DNA of 64,000 nucleotides from Variovorax ginsengisoli (GTDB lineage Bacteria > Pseudomonadota > Gammaproteobacteria > Burkholderiales > Burkholderiaceae_C), in NCBI RefSeq assembly GCF_030811835.1, contig NZ_JAUSRO010000015.1, positions 62,001-126,000 on the forward strand, read 5' to 3'. Position numbers and translations under genes: made by a program. Shown one piece after another: positions 16,412 through 25,491 of the stretch (positions are counted from its first letter, which is position 1; each line of letters opens with the position of its first letter). The notes beneath the pieces were generated by a model. That model was not told the DNA's origin, made no database searches, and saw only the letters and a program-made list of their open reading frames with translations.

Positions 16412-17995
16412 ATGTACGACACGATCATCGTGGGTGCCGGCTCTGCGGGCTGCGTGCTGGCGAACCGGCTGTCGGCCGACCCGGCGCGCCGCGTGCTGCT
16501 GCTGGAGGCCGGCCGCGCTGCGCCGCGCAACGCCGACATCCCGGCGAACTGGCCGTTGATGTTGAACACCGAGGTCGACTGGGGCTTCCACACCGTGCCC
16601 CAGGCAGGTTGCCGCATGCGGCGCATGTACTGGCCGCGCGGGCGCATGGTCGGCGGCTCGGGCGCGCTCAACGCCATGATCTACATGCGGGGCCTGCCAT
16701 CGGACTACGCGCGCTGGGAGGCCGCCGGCTGTGCGGGCTGGGGGTGGCGCGACGTGCTGCCGGCCTTCGTCAAGTCCGAGCGCAACCTGCGCTGGCACGA
16801 TGCGCCGCTGCACGGCACGCAGGGCGAACTGGTGGTCTCCGATATCGCCCACATCGACCCGGTGGAACGGTTGTGGATCGAAGCCGCGCAGGCGGCGGGC
16901 CTGCCGTGGAACGACGACTTCAACGGGCCGACGCAAACGGGTGTCGGCCTGTTCCAGGCCACCGTGCGCGAGGGTGAGCGCTGGGGCACCGGCAAGGCGT
17001 TCCTGGCGCCAGCGCTGGCGCGGCCCAACCTCACCGTGCACACGGGTGCCACGCTGCTGCGCGTGCAGTTCACCGGCAAGCGCGCCACGGGCGTGTCTTT
17101 CCTCGTGAACGGTGTGCCGCAGACGGCCCAGGCGGCGTGCGAGATCGTGCTCAGCGCCGGTGCCATCGGCTCCCCCCACCTGCTGCTGCAGTCGGGCATC
17201 GGGCCGGCCGACGAACTGGCCACGCTGGGCATTGCATCGGTCGTCGACCTGCCGGGCGTCGGCCGCAACCTGCAGGACCACATCAACTGCCCGGTGACCT
17301 TCGCGACCACCGAGCGCTTTGGCATTGCACAGGCGTCGGCCGAAGAGGCGGCGGCCCAGTTGCAGCAGTGGGAGCGTTCCCGCAGCGGGCCGCTGGTGTC
17401 GAACTGGTCGGCCTGCGGCGGCTTCGCACACATCGACGCGAATGCCCAAGACCCCGACCTGCAGCTCTACTGCATCGTCACGCCACACCGCGACCACGCA
17501 CGCAACCTGTCGACGCAGCCGGGCATCACACTGTTCTCGGTGGCGCAGCGGCCCCGCAGCCACGGCGTGCTGCGGTTGCGCTCGGCCGACCCGCTGGAGG
17601 CGCCGGCCATCGATCCGCGCTACTTCAGTGACCCCGAAGGCGCCGACCTGCAGCTGGTGGTCGATGGCATCCGGCTGCAGCGCCGCATTGCCGCGCAGTC
17701 GCCCTTGCGCGAGGTCATCCACGGCGAGTTCGAGGCCAGCGCGCTGGCGCAATCGGACGCGGAACTCGCGGACTTCGTGCGCAGCCAGGCCACCTCGCTC
17801 TACCACCCGACCAGCACGTGCAGCATGGGCACCGGCGCGATGGCGGTGGTCGATGCGCAGTGCCGCGTGCGCGGCGTCGAAGGCCTGCGCGTGGCCGACG
17901 CCTCGGTCTTCCCGTCGATGGTCTCGGGCAATACCAATGCCCCCACGATCATGGTCGCCGAGCGGGTGGCCGACTTCATCCTGAACGAAAGCTGA
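16412..17995 (+). CDS. GMC family FAD-dependent oxidoreductase (choline-dehydrogenase-like)
   Basis: This 527-residue protein has the N-terminal dinucleotide fold IIVGAGSAGCVLANRL (residues 4-19) and the GMC signature MVGGSGALNAMIYMRG near residue 85. The C-terminal active-site region has LYHPTSTCSMG (catalytic His) and SGNTNAPTIMVAER. Family members oxidise primary alcohols to aldehydes with FAD. Length fits the choline dehydrogenase-like branch; no signal peptide is seen. In this amide operon it may oxidise an alcohol released by amidase action, or activate the substrate before hydrolysis. Confidence 0.9.
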   Translation: MYDTIIVGAGSAGCVLANRLSADPARRVLLLEAGRAAPRNADIPANWPLMLNTEVDWGFHTVPQAGCRMRRMYWPRGRMVGGSGALNAMIYMRGLPSDYARWEAAGCAGWGWRDVLPAFVKSERNLRWHDAPLHGTQGELVVSDIAHIDPVERLWIEAAQAAGLPWNDDFNGPTQTGVGLFQATVREGERWGTGKAFLAPALARPNLTVHTGATLLRVQFTGKRATGVSFLVNGVPQTAQAACEIVLSAGAIGSPHLLLQSGIGPADELATLGIASVVDLPGVGRNLQDHINCPVTFATTERFGIAQASAEEAAAQLQQWERSRSGPLVSNWSACGGFAHIDANAQDPDLQLYCIVTPHRDHARNLSTQPGITLFSVAQRPRSHGVLRLRSADPLEAPAIDPRYFSDPEGADLQLVVDGIRLQRRIAAQSPLREVIHGEFEASALAQSDAELADFVRSQATSLYHPTSTCSMGTGAMAVVDAQCRVRGVEGLRVADASVFPSMVSGNTNAPTIMVAERVADFILNES

Positions 17996-18003
17996 GGCAT
18001 CTC

Positions 18004-18990
18004 ATGGACTGGCTCGACACCTCGATCATGCGCACGCGCGGCACTGCGCAGGGCCGCACGCCCGACACCCACGAACTCACCGAAGCCAAACAAGGCAAGT
18101 ACCACTACACCATCGGCCCGTACTCCGACCCGGTGCTGCATGTGCGGCCTGGCGACCGCGTGGTGGTCGAGACGCGCGACGCCTTCGAAGGCGCGATCCA
18201 GACCGAGCAGGACCTGCCCTCGCGCGTGCTCTCCATGCCCTTCGTCAATCCGCAGAATGGGCCGATCATGGTCGAGGGTGCGCGCAAGGGCGACGTGATC
18301 GCGGTGCACATCGAGTCGATGGCGCCGCGCGGGCCCAACCCGCGTGGCACCTGCGCGATGATCCCGCACTTTGGTGCGTTGAGCGGCACCTCGCTCACGG
18401 CGCTGCTGACCGATCCGCTGCCCGAGATCGTGCGCAAGATCGACGTGGACGAACAGGGCGTGTACTGGAGCCGGCGTGTGACCCTGCCTTACCGGCCGCA
18501 CATCGGCACGCTGAGCTGCTCGCCGGAGATCGACTCGATCAACACGCTCACGCCGGACGCGCACGGCGGCAACATGGACCTGCCCGACATGGGGCCGGGC
18601 AGCATCACCTACCTGCCGGTGCGCGCGGACGGCGGGCGCCTCTTCATCGGCGACGCGCACGCCTGCCAGGGTGACGGCGAGGTGTGCGGCACGGCGGTCG
18701 AGTACGCGAGCACCACCACCTTCCAGGTCGACCTGATCAAGGGCTGGTCGCTCGAATGGCCGAGGCTGGAAAACGAGGCCGTGATCATGGCGATCGGCAG
18801 CGCCCGGCCGCTGGAGGACGCCACGCGCATCGCGTACCGCGAGCTCATCCTCTGGATGGAGGCCGAGTACGGCTACGACCGCTGGGACGCCTACATGATG
18901 CTCAGCCAGTGCGGCCAGGTGCGGCTGGGCAACTTCGTCGATCCCAAGTACACGGTCGGCGCGGCCATCCGCAAGACCTATCTCGCCTGA
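18004..18990 (+). CDS. Acetamidase/formamidase family protein
   Basis: This 328-residue protein of the FmdA_AmdA fold, unrelated to the signature amidases, has VRPGDRVVVETRDAF near residue 50 and MPFVNPQNGPIMVEGARKGD. The metal/active-site block GDAHACQGDGEVCGTA lies near residue 218. Members release ammonia from formamide or other small amides. Eight bases separate it from the GMC gene. A third amide hydrolase in one operon suggests a substrate with more than one amide bond, or stepwise release of formamide. Confidence 0.9.
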   Translation: MDWLDTSIMRTRGTAQGRTPDTHELTEAKQGKYHYTIGPYSDPVLHVRPGDRVVVETRDAFEGAIQTEQDLPSRVLSMPFVNPQNGPIMVEGARKGDVIAVHIESMAPRGPNPRGTCAMIPHFGALSGTSLTALLTDPLPEIVRKIDVDEQGVYWSRRVTLPYRPHIGTLSCSPEIDSINTLTPDAHGGNMDLPDMGPGSITYLPVRADGGRLFIGDAHACQGDGEVCGTAVEYASTTTFQVDLIKGWSLEWPRLENEAVIMAIGSARPLEDATRIAYRELILWMEAEYGYDRWDAYMMLSQCGQVRLGNFVDPKYTVGAAIRKTYLA

Positions 18991-19010
18991 CAAGGCCCAG
19001 GAGCATCACC

Positions 19011-19772
19011 ATGGATCTCGGACTCAAGGGGCTGCGGGCCCTCGTCACCGGCGGCACCAAGGGCATCGGCCGCGCCATCGCCCAGACGCTGGTGGCCGAG
19101 GGCGTGCACGTGGCGCTGTGCGCGCGCAATGCGTCGGAGGTGGCGCAGGCCGTTGCCGACCTGTCGGCGCCTGGCGTGCAGGTGGTCGGCGAAGCGGTCG
19201 ACGTGGGCGACGGCCCGGCGCTCCAGCGCTGGGTCGCGGCCGCGGGCGACGCGCTGGGCGGCATCGACATCGTGGTGGCCAACGTGAGCGCGCTGGCCAT
19301 TGCCAACGACGAGGCCGGTTGGCAGCGCGGCTTCGAGGTCGACATGATGGGCACGGTGCGCCTGGTCGATGCGGCCCTGCCGCAGCTCGAGCGCAGCGCG
19401 CATGCGGCCATTGTGACCATCTCCAGCGTGTCGGGGCGCGAGATCGACTTTGCCGCCGGACCGTATGGCGCCTTCAAGGCCGCCATCGTCCATTACACGC
19501 AGGGCCTGGCCTTTCACCTGGCGGCGCGGCACATCCGCGCCAACTCGGTGTCGCCGGGCAACACCTATTTCGCGGGCGGCGTGTGGGACCAGATCGAGCA
19601 GGGCAACCCGGCGCTCTACGCGCAGGCGCTGGCACTCAATCCGACCGGGCGCATGGGCACGCCGCAGGAAGTCGCCAACGCCGTGGCTTTTCTCGCCAGC
19701 CCGGCGGCGAGTTTCGTGACGGGCACGAACCTGGTGGTCGATGGCGCCTTGACGCGCGGCGTGCAGCTGTGA
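19011..19772 (+). CDS. Short-chain dehydrogenase/reductase
   Basis: This 253-residue NAD(P) enzyme has the cofactor motif TGGTKGIGRAIA (residues 13-24). Catalytic Ser lies in ISSVSG and Tyr/Lys in YGAFK near residue 155; the family NNAG position reads VANVSA. AGGAG lies eight bases before the ATG. It is the last gene of the long amide operon, 20 bases after the formamidase-like gene, and would oxidise or reduce an intermediate downstream of the GMC enzyme. Substrate unknown. Confidence 0.9.
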   Translation: MDLGLKGLRALVTGGTKGIGRAIAQTLVAEGVHVALCARNASEVAQAVADLSAPGVQVVGEAVDVGDGPALQRWVAAAGDALGGIDIVVANVSALAIANDEAGWQRGFEVDMMGTVRLVDAALPQLERSAHAAIVTISSVSGREIDFAAGPYGAFKAAIVHYTQGLAFHLAARHIRANSVSPGNTYFAGGVWDQIEQGNPALYAQALALNPTGRMGTPQEVANAVAFLASPAASFVTGTNLVVDGALTRGVQL

Positions 19773-19827
19773 ACGCCGCGCTTACAGCTCCCGCCGCAGG
19801 CGCTCAAGCGTGCGGCGTGGCCTTCTT

Positions 19828-20805
19828 TCAGCCGGCCAGCCTGCGCGCTGCGGCCGCGATCGCCTCGGCGCCCACGCGCGACTGCGCTTCGAGCACCGGC
19901 GCGTAGCCGACCGGAATGCGCGGCGCACCCAACCGCGCAATGCGGCAGCCCGAGGCTTCAGCCGCCGTCGCGGCGATTTCGGCGCCGAAGCCCGAGGCCT
20001 GCACCGCCTCGTGCACGACCAGCAGGCGCTGCGTGCGCGCACAGGCCGCGAGCACGGTTTCGCGGTCCCAGGGCCACAGCGTGCGCAGGTCGATCAGCTC
20101 GACCGTGATGCCTTCGTCGGCCAGCACGTCGCAGGCTGCGGCGCAGGCCTGCAGTTGCCGGCCCCAGCTCACCAGCGTGAGTGCGTCACCGCGGCGCAGC
20201 GTGGCGGCCTGGCCCAGCGGCACGGCGATGCCTTCGTCCACGGGGCCGCGCTGGCCCCACAGCGTCTTGTGCTCGATGTAGACCACCGGGTCGCCGCAGG
20301 CCAGCGCCGCGCGCAGCAGGCTGTAGTTGTCCTGCGGGGTCGAGGGGCTCACGACCACGACACCCGGCAGGTGCGTGAACCAGGCCTCCAGCGACTGCGA
20401 ATGCTGGGCCGCCGACGCGTCCCAGATGCCGCCGGGCATGCGCGCGACCAGTGGCACGCGGCCCTGGCCACCGAACATGAACCGGTTCTTGGCGGCCTGG
20501 TTGACCAATTCGTCCATGCCGCACAGGGCGAAGTCGACCACGCGCATCTCGATCACGGGCCGCAGTCCGGCCAGTGCCATGCCGACGCCCGCACCCATGA
20601 TGGCGGCCTCGCTGATCGGCGTGTCGATCACGCGGTCGGCGCCAAAGCGCTGTTGCAGGCCCTGGTACTGCCCGAAGATGCCCCCGCGTCCGACGTCCTC
20701 GCCGAGCACGACCACGCGCGGGTCGGCTTCCATCTCGCGCTGCACGGCCAGGGCAGCCGCCTGGGCGTAGCTCAGGTCCTTGGGGTTTGCGTTGCTCAGA
20801 ACCAT
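19828..20805 (-). CDS. 2-oxoacid (acetoin-type) dehydrogenase E1 component, beta subunit
   Basis: This 325-residue transketolase-like pyrimidine-domain protein has VVVLGEDVGRGGIFGQYQGL near residue 30, TPISEAAIMGAGVGMALAG near 62 and a C-terminal transketolase domain. With the adjacent alpha subunit it forms a thiamine-diphosphate E1 that decarboxylates a 2-oxoacid or cleaves acetoin. Its start overlaps the end of the alpha gene by ten bases. No dihydrolipoamide acyltransferase (E2) or E3 gene follows, so the complex must borrow these or act alone. Subfamily closeness to acetoin rather than pyruvate enzymes is inferred from length and the neighbouring regulator. Confidence 0.88.
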   Translation of the reverse strand: MVLSNANPKDLSYAQAAALAVQREMEADPRVVVLGEDVGRGGIFGQYQGLQQRFGADRVIDTPISEAAIMGAGVGMALAGLRPVIEMRVVDFALCGMDELVNQAAKNRFMFGGQGRVPLVARMPGGIWDASAAQHSQSLEAWFTHLPGVVVVSPSTPQDNYSLLRAALACGDPVVYIEHKTLWGQRGPVDEGIAVPLGQAATLRRGDALTLVSWGRQLQACAAACDVLADEGITVELIDLRTLWPWDRETVLAACARTQRLLVVHEAVQASGFGAEIAATAAEASGCRIARLGAPRIPVGYAPVLEAQSRVGAEAIAAAARRLAG

Positions 20806-21836
20806 TGGTCTGCTCCCGTGGTCTGGACATCGGTGAAGGCCGCTTCGGGTACAGGCCAGGGCGCGGCATCGGCGGCCACCAGCGCGGCCGTGACCTCGTC
20901 GCGCGCCGCGTCGGCGATGGCGTCGAGCGCCGCAGGCGGCACGCCGGCCGCGCGCAGCACCGCGTGTGTGCGCTCGATCGGGTCGGTCGTCAGCGCGGCG
21001 GCCAGTTCGGCGGGGTCGCGGTAGGCCGCAGCGTCGACCGATACGTGGCCCTTCACACGGTAGGTCAGCGCATGCAGCAGGCGCGGACCTCCGTCTGCGC
21101 GCACCTCGGCGATCAGGGTGGCGGCCGTGGCATGCACCGCGAACACGTCGTTGCCGTCGACCTGCGTGGCCGGGATATCAAGTGCGAGCGCACGTGCCGA
21201 AGCGCCGTCGCCCGCCGTCATCGGGCCGCTGGCGGTGGTCGCGCTCCACCGGTTGTCCTCGCAGACGAAGAGCACCGGCAGCGCATACACCCGCGCCCAG
21301 TTCAGCGCTTCCAGGAATGGCCCCCGGTTGATGGCGCCGTCGCCGAAGAAGCACACGGTGATGGCGTCCTGATCGACCGGGGAGCGGCCCCGTTGCAGCT
21401 TCTGCGCATGTGCCGCGCCCACCGCGATCGGCAGGCCGGCCGCGACCACGCCGTTGGCCCCCAGCATGCCCACCGAGAAGTCGGCGATGTGCATGGAGCC
21501 GCCCTTGCCGCCGTTGAAGCCGGTGGCCTTGCCGAACAGCTCGGCCATCATGCGGCCGAGGTCGGCGCCCTTGGCCAGCGTGTGGCCGTGGCCGCGGTGT
21601 GTGGAGGTGAGGAGGTCGCCGGGCCGCAGGTGCGCGCAGACGCCTGCGGGCACTGCTTCCTGCCCGGTCGACAGGTGCAGCGGGCCGCGCACCTGGGCGG
21701 TGCCGGCGGCCTGCTGGCCATAGGCGCTCACGCCGCCCTGGCTGGCGGCCTCGGCCGCGTTCTCGAACGCGCGGATGCGCACCATCATCCGGTACAACGC
21801 CTGCGCGATGTCCGGCTCGGGAAAACTCGACGCCAT
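20796..21836 (-). CDS. 2-oxoacid (acetoin-type) dehydrogenase E1 component, alpha subunit
   Basis: This 346-residue TPP-binding subunit shows the thiamine motif from GDG at residues 165-167 (FFGDGAINRG) to Asn195 (FVCEDN). TSTHRGHGHTLAKG near residue 77 and FNGGKGGSMHIAD near 107 are hallmark E1-alpha loops. Compared with typical members it carries a glycine/alanine-rich segment near residues 33-50 before LSTGQEA. It is encoded downstream of the GAF-Fis regulator on the same strand, with a 72-base gap, and upstream of the beta gene. Confidence 0.88.
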   Translation of the reverse strand: MASSFPEPDIAQALYRMMVRIRAFENAAEAASQGGVSAYGQQAAGTAQVRGPLHLSTGQEAVPAGVCAHLRPGDLLTSTHRGHGHTLAKGADLGRMMAELFGKATGFNGGKGGSMHIADFSVGMLGANGVVAAGLPIAVGAAHAQKLQRGRSPVDQDAITVCFFGDGAINRGPFLEALNWARVYALPVLFVCEDNRWSATTASGPMTAGDGASARALALDIPATQVDGNDVFAVHATAATLIAEVRADGGPRLLHALTYRVKGHVSVDAAAYRDPAELAAALTTDPIERTHAVLRAAGVPPAALDAIADAARDEVTAALVAADAAPWPVPEAAFTDVQTTGADQWF

Positions 21837-21908
21837 CTTGTCTCCAGCGCACCGGAGGCGGCGCGGTGCGGACCATCGTAGCCATGCCCCCGGTGGGGTG
21901 GGAGTGGG

Positions 21909-23237
21909 CTAACCCGCGGGCGCGCTTTCGCTTTCGCCCTCGTTGTCGGGGCCGGCCTGCTGGCGCCAGCGCCGCAACTGCCGGTAGAGCGTGCCACGCG
22001 AGACCCCCAGTTGCCGTGCCGCGTGCGAGATGTTGCCGCCGTGCGCGGCCAGCGTGTCTTCGATGAGGCGGTGGCTGTGCGCGCGCAGGGTTTCGGTGGT
22101 GACGGCCGGTGCGCACGCTCCTTCGCCACGGTCCTCGCCTTTGTTTCCCTCATCCCGTGTCATGGCCACGGCCGCCTGCGGCATCGGTGCCGCCACCACG
22201 GTGTCCGCGGGTGCCACTGTGGCCACCGCGTGCCGGAAGTCCGCGCCGTCCGGTGCATTCAGCCGTGCCCGCATCCAGACGGCCAGCCCGTGGGGCAGAC
22301 GCAGCGGTCGCGCGGTGTCGTGGCGGCCGAGTTGGAGCAGGTCGCCCAGGTCGCAGCCGAGCAGTGCGCCGACGTGGCGTTGGCCCGCGGCGTCGGTGGC
22401 ATCGGCAGCGTCGGCCGCTTCGGGCAAGGGGCCGACCAGTCGCACCGCCGCGCCGTTGAGCCAGGCGATGGTGCCGTCGGAGGCGATGCCCATGAGCGCT
22501 TCCATCGGCGTGCCCAGCAGCGACGGATGCGCCTGGAAGCGCAGCACGAGCAGGCTGCGTGACTGCGCCTGCAGCAACCGGTTCTCGATGGTGGTCGCAT
22601 ACAGCCCGACCATGGCCGCGGCGTCGAAGCCGAAGCGGCGCTGCTCCACCGTGAGGTCGAGCACGCCCGCCAGGCGTCCGTGCACATCGCGGATCGGTGC
22701 GGCGGCGCACTGCAGGCCGCACAGCTGGTCGAAGTAGTGCTCGGCGCCGTCGACGGTGCAGGCCTGGCCTGTCGACGCCACGATGCCGGGCGCTGTCGTG
22801 CCGACCATGCGTTCGGAGATGTTCACGCCCACGCGCGAGGTGGCGCTCAGCACCGGTTGGTGCGCCGCATGGGGGTGGTGGGTGACGTGCAGCACCACCC
22901 CGTCGCAGTCGGTCAGGATCACGCGGCAGTCGGTACCCGCGAGCATGCCCTCCATCGCGCTCAGGTCGGGGTCGGCCGCCTCGATCAGCGCGCGATGGCG
23001 CTGGCGCGTGGCATGCAGCCGGCTGGGCGTGACCGGGTCGAAGGGCACGACGCGATGGCGGTCGGCATGCGTGCGGGTGCAGCGCATCCACGACTGCAGC
23101 ACCGCCTCGGGGACCAGTCCCGAGGGCCGCACGCCATCCTCGAAGAACTGCTGGCGGGCGAGCGCGGTGCGCTCGGCCGGCGTGCTGGCGAATAGCGCGC
23201 GGGGGGCGGTGGCGGTATCGGTCGATCGCGAGGCCAT
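21909..23237 (-). CDS. GAF-Fis transcriptional regulator (AcoR-like, lacking the AAA+ domain)
   Basis: This 442-residue protein has an N-terminal AcoR-like region: LVPEAVLQSWMRCTRTHAD near residue 42, then a GAF sensor at about 60-200 with RVGVNISERMVGTTAPG. A PAS-like middle follows, and a Fis-type HTH closes it at 390-425 (GGNISHAARQLGVSRGTLYRQL). There is no Walker A, GAFTGA or other sigma-54 AAA+ motif, so unlike AcoR it cannot remodel sigma-54 polymerase itself. It diverges from the PQQ alcohol dehydrogenase gene across a 142-base region with a 19-base palindrome. The ATG at 23237 follows unconserved upstream frame. Likely senses an alcohol or acetoin-like ligand. Confidence 0.82.
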   Translation of the reverse strand: MASRSTDTATAPRALFASTPAERTALARQQFFEDGVRPSGLVPEAVLQSWMRCTRTHADRHRVVPFDPVTPSRLHATRQRHRALIEAADPDLSAMEGMLAGTDCRVILTDCDGVVLHVTHHPHAAHQPVLSATSRVGVNISERMVGTTAPGIVASTGQACTVDGAEHYFDQLCGLQCAAAPIRDVHGRLAGVLDLTVEQRRFGFDAAAMVGLYATTIENRLLQAQSRSLLVLRFQAHPSLLGTPMEALMGIASDGTIAWLNGAAVRLVGPLPEAADAADATDAAGQRHVGALLGCDLGDLLQLGRHDTARPLRLPHGLAVWMRARLNAPDGADFRHAVATVAPADTVVAAPMPQAAVAMTRDEGNKGEDRGEGACAPAVTTETLRAHSHRLIEDTLAAHGGNISHAARQLGVSRGTLYRQLRRWRQQAGPDNEGESESAPAG

Positions 23238-23280
23238 GGGCAAGTGGGGTGGCGCGCCGGCGCCGGCGCAGCCGCCGACT

Positions 23281-23299
23281 GTGTTCCGCAATGGAACAC
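23281..23299. promoter_or_regulatory. Palindromic operator between GAF-Fis regulator and alcohol dehydrogenase
   Basis: GTGTTCC-GCAAT-GGAACAC is an inverted repeat with perfect 7-base arms, 44 bases from the regulator ATG and 80 bases before the dehydrogenase ATG. This matches the spacing expected of an upstream activator site for a Fis-type HTH dimer. I found no convincing -24/-12 sigma-54 promoter in the region. Confidence 0.6.
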
Positions 23300-23379
23300 T
23301 GGCGGGAGGGGGAAATCCCGAAGGTGAACAAAGCGCTCACGTGGCCCATCCTCCGGACACAACAACAGGAGACGACACG

Positions 23380-25491
23380 ATGAACCGCTTCACCGGCGCC
23401 ACCGCCTTGATCTGGGGCCTGGGCGCGGCCTTGCTGCCCGCCCTGGCACAGACGCCCCCCAAGGGCTCGCCCGCTCACGTCCAGACCGCCCTGCAGAAAG
23501 TCGACGGCAACTTCATCCGCGCCAACGCGGCCAAGACGCCCGACTGGCCCAGCTACGGGCTCGACTACGCCGAAACCCGTTTCAGCAAGCTCGATCAGGT
23601 CAATGCGTCGAACGCGAAAGACCTCGGGCTGGTCTGGTCGTACAACCTCGAATCGACGCGCGGCGTGGAGGCCACGCCCCTGGTGGTCGATGGCGTGATG
23701 TACGTCACCGCCTCCTGGAGCGTGGTCCACGCCATCGACGTGCGAACCGGCCAGAAGCTCTGGACCTTCGACCCGCAGGTCGACCGGTCCAAGGGTTTTC
23801 GTGGCTGTTGCGACGTGGTCAACCGCGGCGTTGCGCTCTATCAGGGCAAGGTCTACGTGGCCGCCTACGACGGTCGGCTGATCGCACTCGACGCGGCCAC
23901 CGGCAAGACGGTCTGGGAAAAGAACACGATCGAAGGGCAGAAGGGCTCGTACACCATCACCGGCGCGCCGCGCATCGTCAAGGGCCGCGTCATCATCGGC
24001 AATGGCGGGGCCGAGTACGGCGTGCGCGGCTTCGTCAGCGCCTACGACGCCAACACCGGCGAGCGCAAGTGGCGCTGGTTCGTGGTGCCCGGCGATCCGT
24101 CCCAACCCTTCGAGGACGCCTCGATGGCGCGTGCGGCCAAGACCTGGGACCCCTCGGCCAAATACTGGGAGTCGGGTGGCGGCGGCACGCCCTGGGATTC
24201 CTTTGCCTACGACCCCGAGCTCAACCTGCTCTATGTGGGCACCGGCAACGGCTCACCCTGGTCGCACAAGGCGCGCAGCCCCAAGGGCGGCGACAACCTC
24301 TACCTGGGCTCGGTGGTGGCGCTCAACCCCGACACCGGCAAGTACGTCTGGCATTATCAGGAGACACCGGGCGACAACTGGGACTACACCTCGACGCAGT
24401 CGATGATCCTGGCGGACGTCAAGGTCGACGGCAAGGCACGCAAGGTGCTGCTGCATGCGCCGAAGAACGGTTTCTTTTTCGTGATCGACCGGACCAACGG
24501 CAAATTCATCTCGGCCAAGAACTTCACCGAGGTCAACTGGGCCACGGGCTACGACAAGAACGGCCGACCTATCGAGCTGGCCGCCGCGCGTGACGGCAGC
24601 AAGCCCTACGACGCGATCCCCGGCCCCTTCGGCGCGCACAACTGGCATCCGATGTCGTTCAACCCGCAGACCGGCCTGGCCTACCTGCCCGCGCAGCACG
24701 TGCCGCTGAACCTGATGGACGACAAGGACTGGAAGTTCAACGAAGACAAGCCCGGCCGGCCGCATGCCGCGCTGGGCTGGAACACCGCCAAGTTCGCCAA
24801 CGCCGAGGCGCCCAAGAGCAAGCCTTTCGGCCGGCTGGTCGCCTGGGACCCGGTGGCGCAGAAGGAGGCCTGGGGCGTGGACTACGCCTCGCCCTGGAAC
24901 GGCGGCACGCTGACCACCGCCGGCAACCTGGTGTTCCAGGGCACGGCCGACGGCCGCCTGGTGGCCTACGACGCGAGGAACGGCACCAAGCTGTGGGAGT
25001 CGCCCACCGGCACCGGCGTGGTCGCGGCGCCCGCGACCTACCTGGTCGACGGCAAGCAGTACGTGTCGGTGGCGGTCGGCTGGGGCGGGGTCTACGGCTT
25101 GGCCCAGCGCGCCACGGAGAAGCAGGGGCCGGGCACGGTCTACACCTTCGCCCTGGGCGGCACGGCCAAAATGCCGGAGTTCGTCCAGTACCGCATGGAC
25201 AAGCTCGTGCAGGGCGTGAAGTACGACCCGGCCAAGGTGCAGGCCGGCACGATGCTCTACGTCGCCAACTGCGTGTTCTGCCATGGCGTGCCCGGCGTGG
25301 ACCGCGGCGGCAACATCCCCAACCTCGGCTACATGGACGCCGCCTACATCGAGAACCTCGACAAGTTCGTGCTCGCCGGCCCCGCCATGTCCCGCGGCAT
25401 GCCCGACTTCACCGGCAAGCTGAGCAACGAAGACATCGACAGCATCAAGGCCTTCATCCAGGGCACGGCCGACGCCATCCGACCGAAGTAG
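23380..25491 (+). CDS. PQQ-dependent quinohaemoprotein alcohol dehydrogenase
   Basis: This 703-residue periplasmic enzyme has a signal peptide (cleavage after ALA near residue 23). The eight-bladed PQQ propeller carries the vicinal disulfide Cys143-Cys144 in RGCCDVVNRG and repeated W motifs such as TGKTVWEKNT. A C-terminal cytochrome c domain carries the haem site Cys631-X2-Cys-His635 (CVFCH). This is the type II architecture, which passes electrons from primary alcohols to a cytochrome or azurin. GGAGACGACACG precedes the ATG. It diverges from the GAF-Fis regulator and is probably its target; PQQ synthesis genes are not in the window. Confidence 0.93.
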   Translation: MNRFTGATALIWGLGAALLPALAQTPPKGSPAHVQTALQKVDGNFIRANAAKTPDWPSYGLDYAETRFSKLDQVNASNAKDLGLVWSYNLESTRGVEATPLVVDGVMYVTASWSVVHAIDVRTGQKLWTFDPQVDRSKGFRGCCDVVNRGVALYQGKVYVAAYDGRLIALDAATGKTVWEKNTIEGQKGSYTITGAPRIVKGRVIIGNGGAEYGVRGFVSAYDANTGERKWRWFVVPGDPSQPFEDASMARAAKTWDPSAKYWESGGGGTPWDSFAYDPELNLLYVGTGNGSPWSHKARSPKGGDNLYLGSVVALNPDTGKYVWHYQETPGDNWDYTSTQSMILADVKVDGKARKVLLHAPKNGFFFVIDRTNGKFISAKNFTEVNWATGYDKNGRPIELAAARDGSKPYDAIPGPFGAHNWHPMSFNPQTGLAYLPAQHVPLNLMDDKDWKFNEDKPGRPHAALGWNTAKFANAEAPKSKPFGRLVAWDPVAQKEAWGVDYASPWNGGTLTTAGNLVFQGTADGRLVAYDARNGTKLWESPTGTGVVAAPATYLVDGKQYVSVAVGWGGVYGLAQRATEKQGPGTVYTFALGGTAKMPEFVQYRMDKLVQGVKYDPAKVQAGTMLYVANCVFCHGVPGVDRGGNIPNLGYMDAAYIENLDKFVLAGPAMSRGMPDFTGKLSNEDIDSIKAFIQGTADAIRPK

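Noticed and set aside
23238..23379. Sigma-54 (-24/-12) promoter for the PQQ alcohol dehydrogenase
   Set aside because: TGGC occurs but no correctly spaced TTGC follows; the regulator also lacks the AAA+ domain needed for sigma-54.
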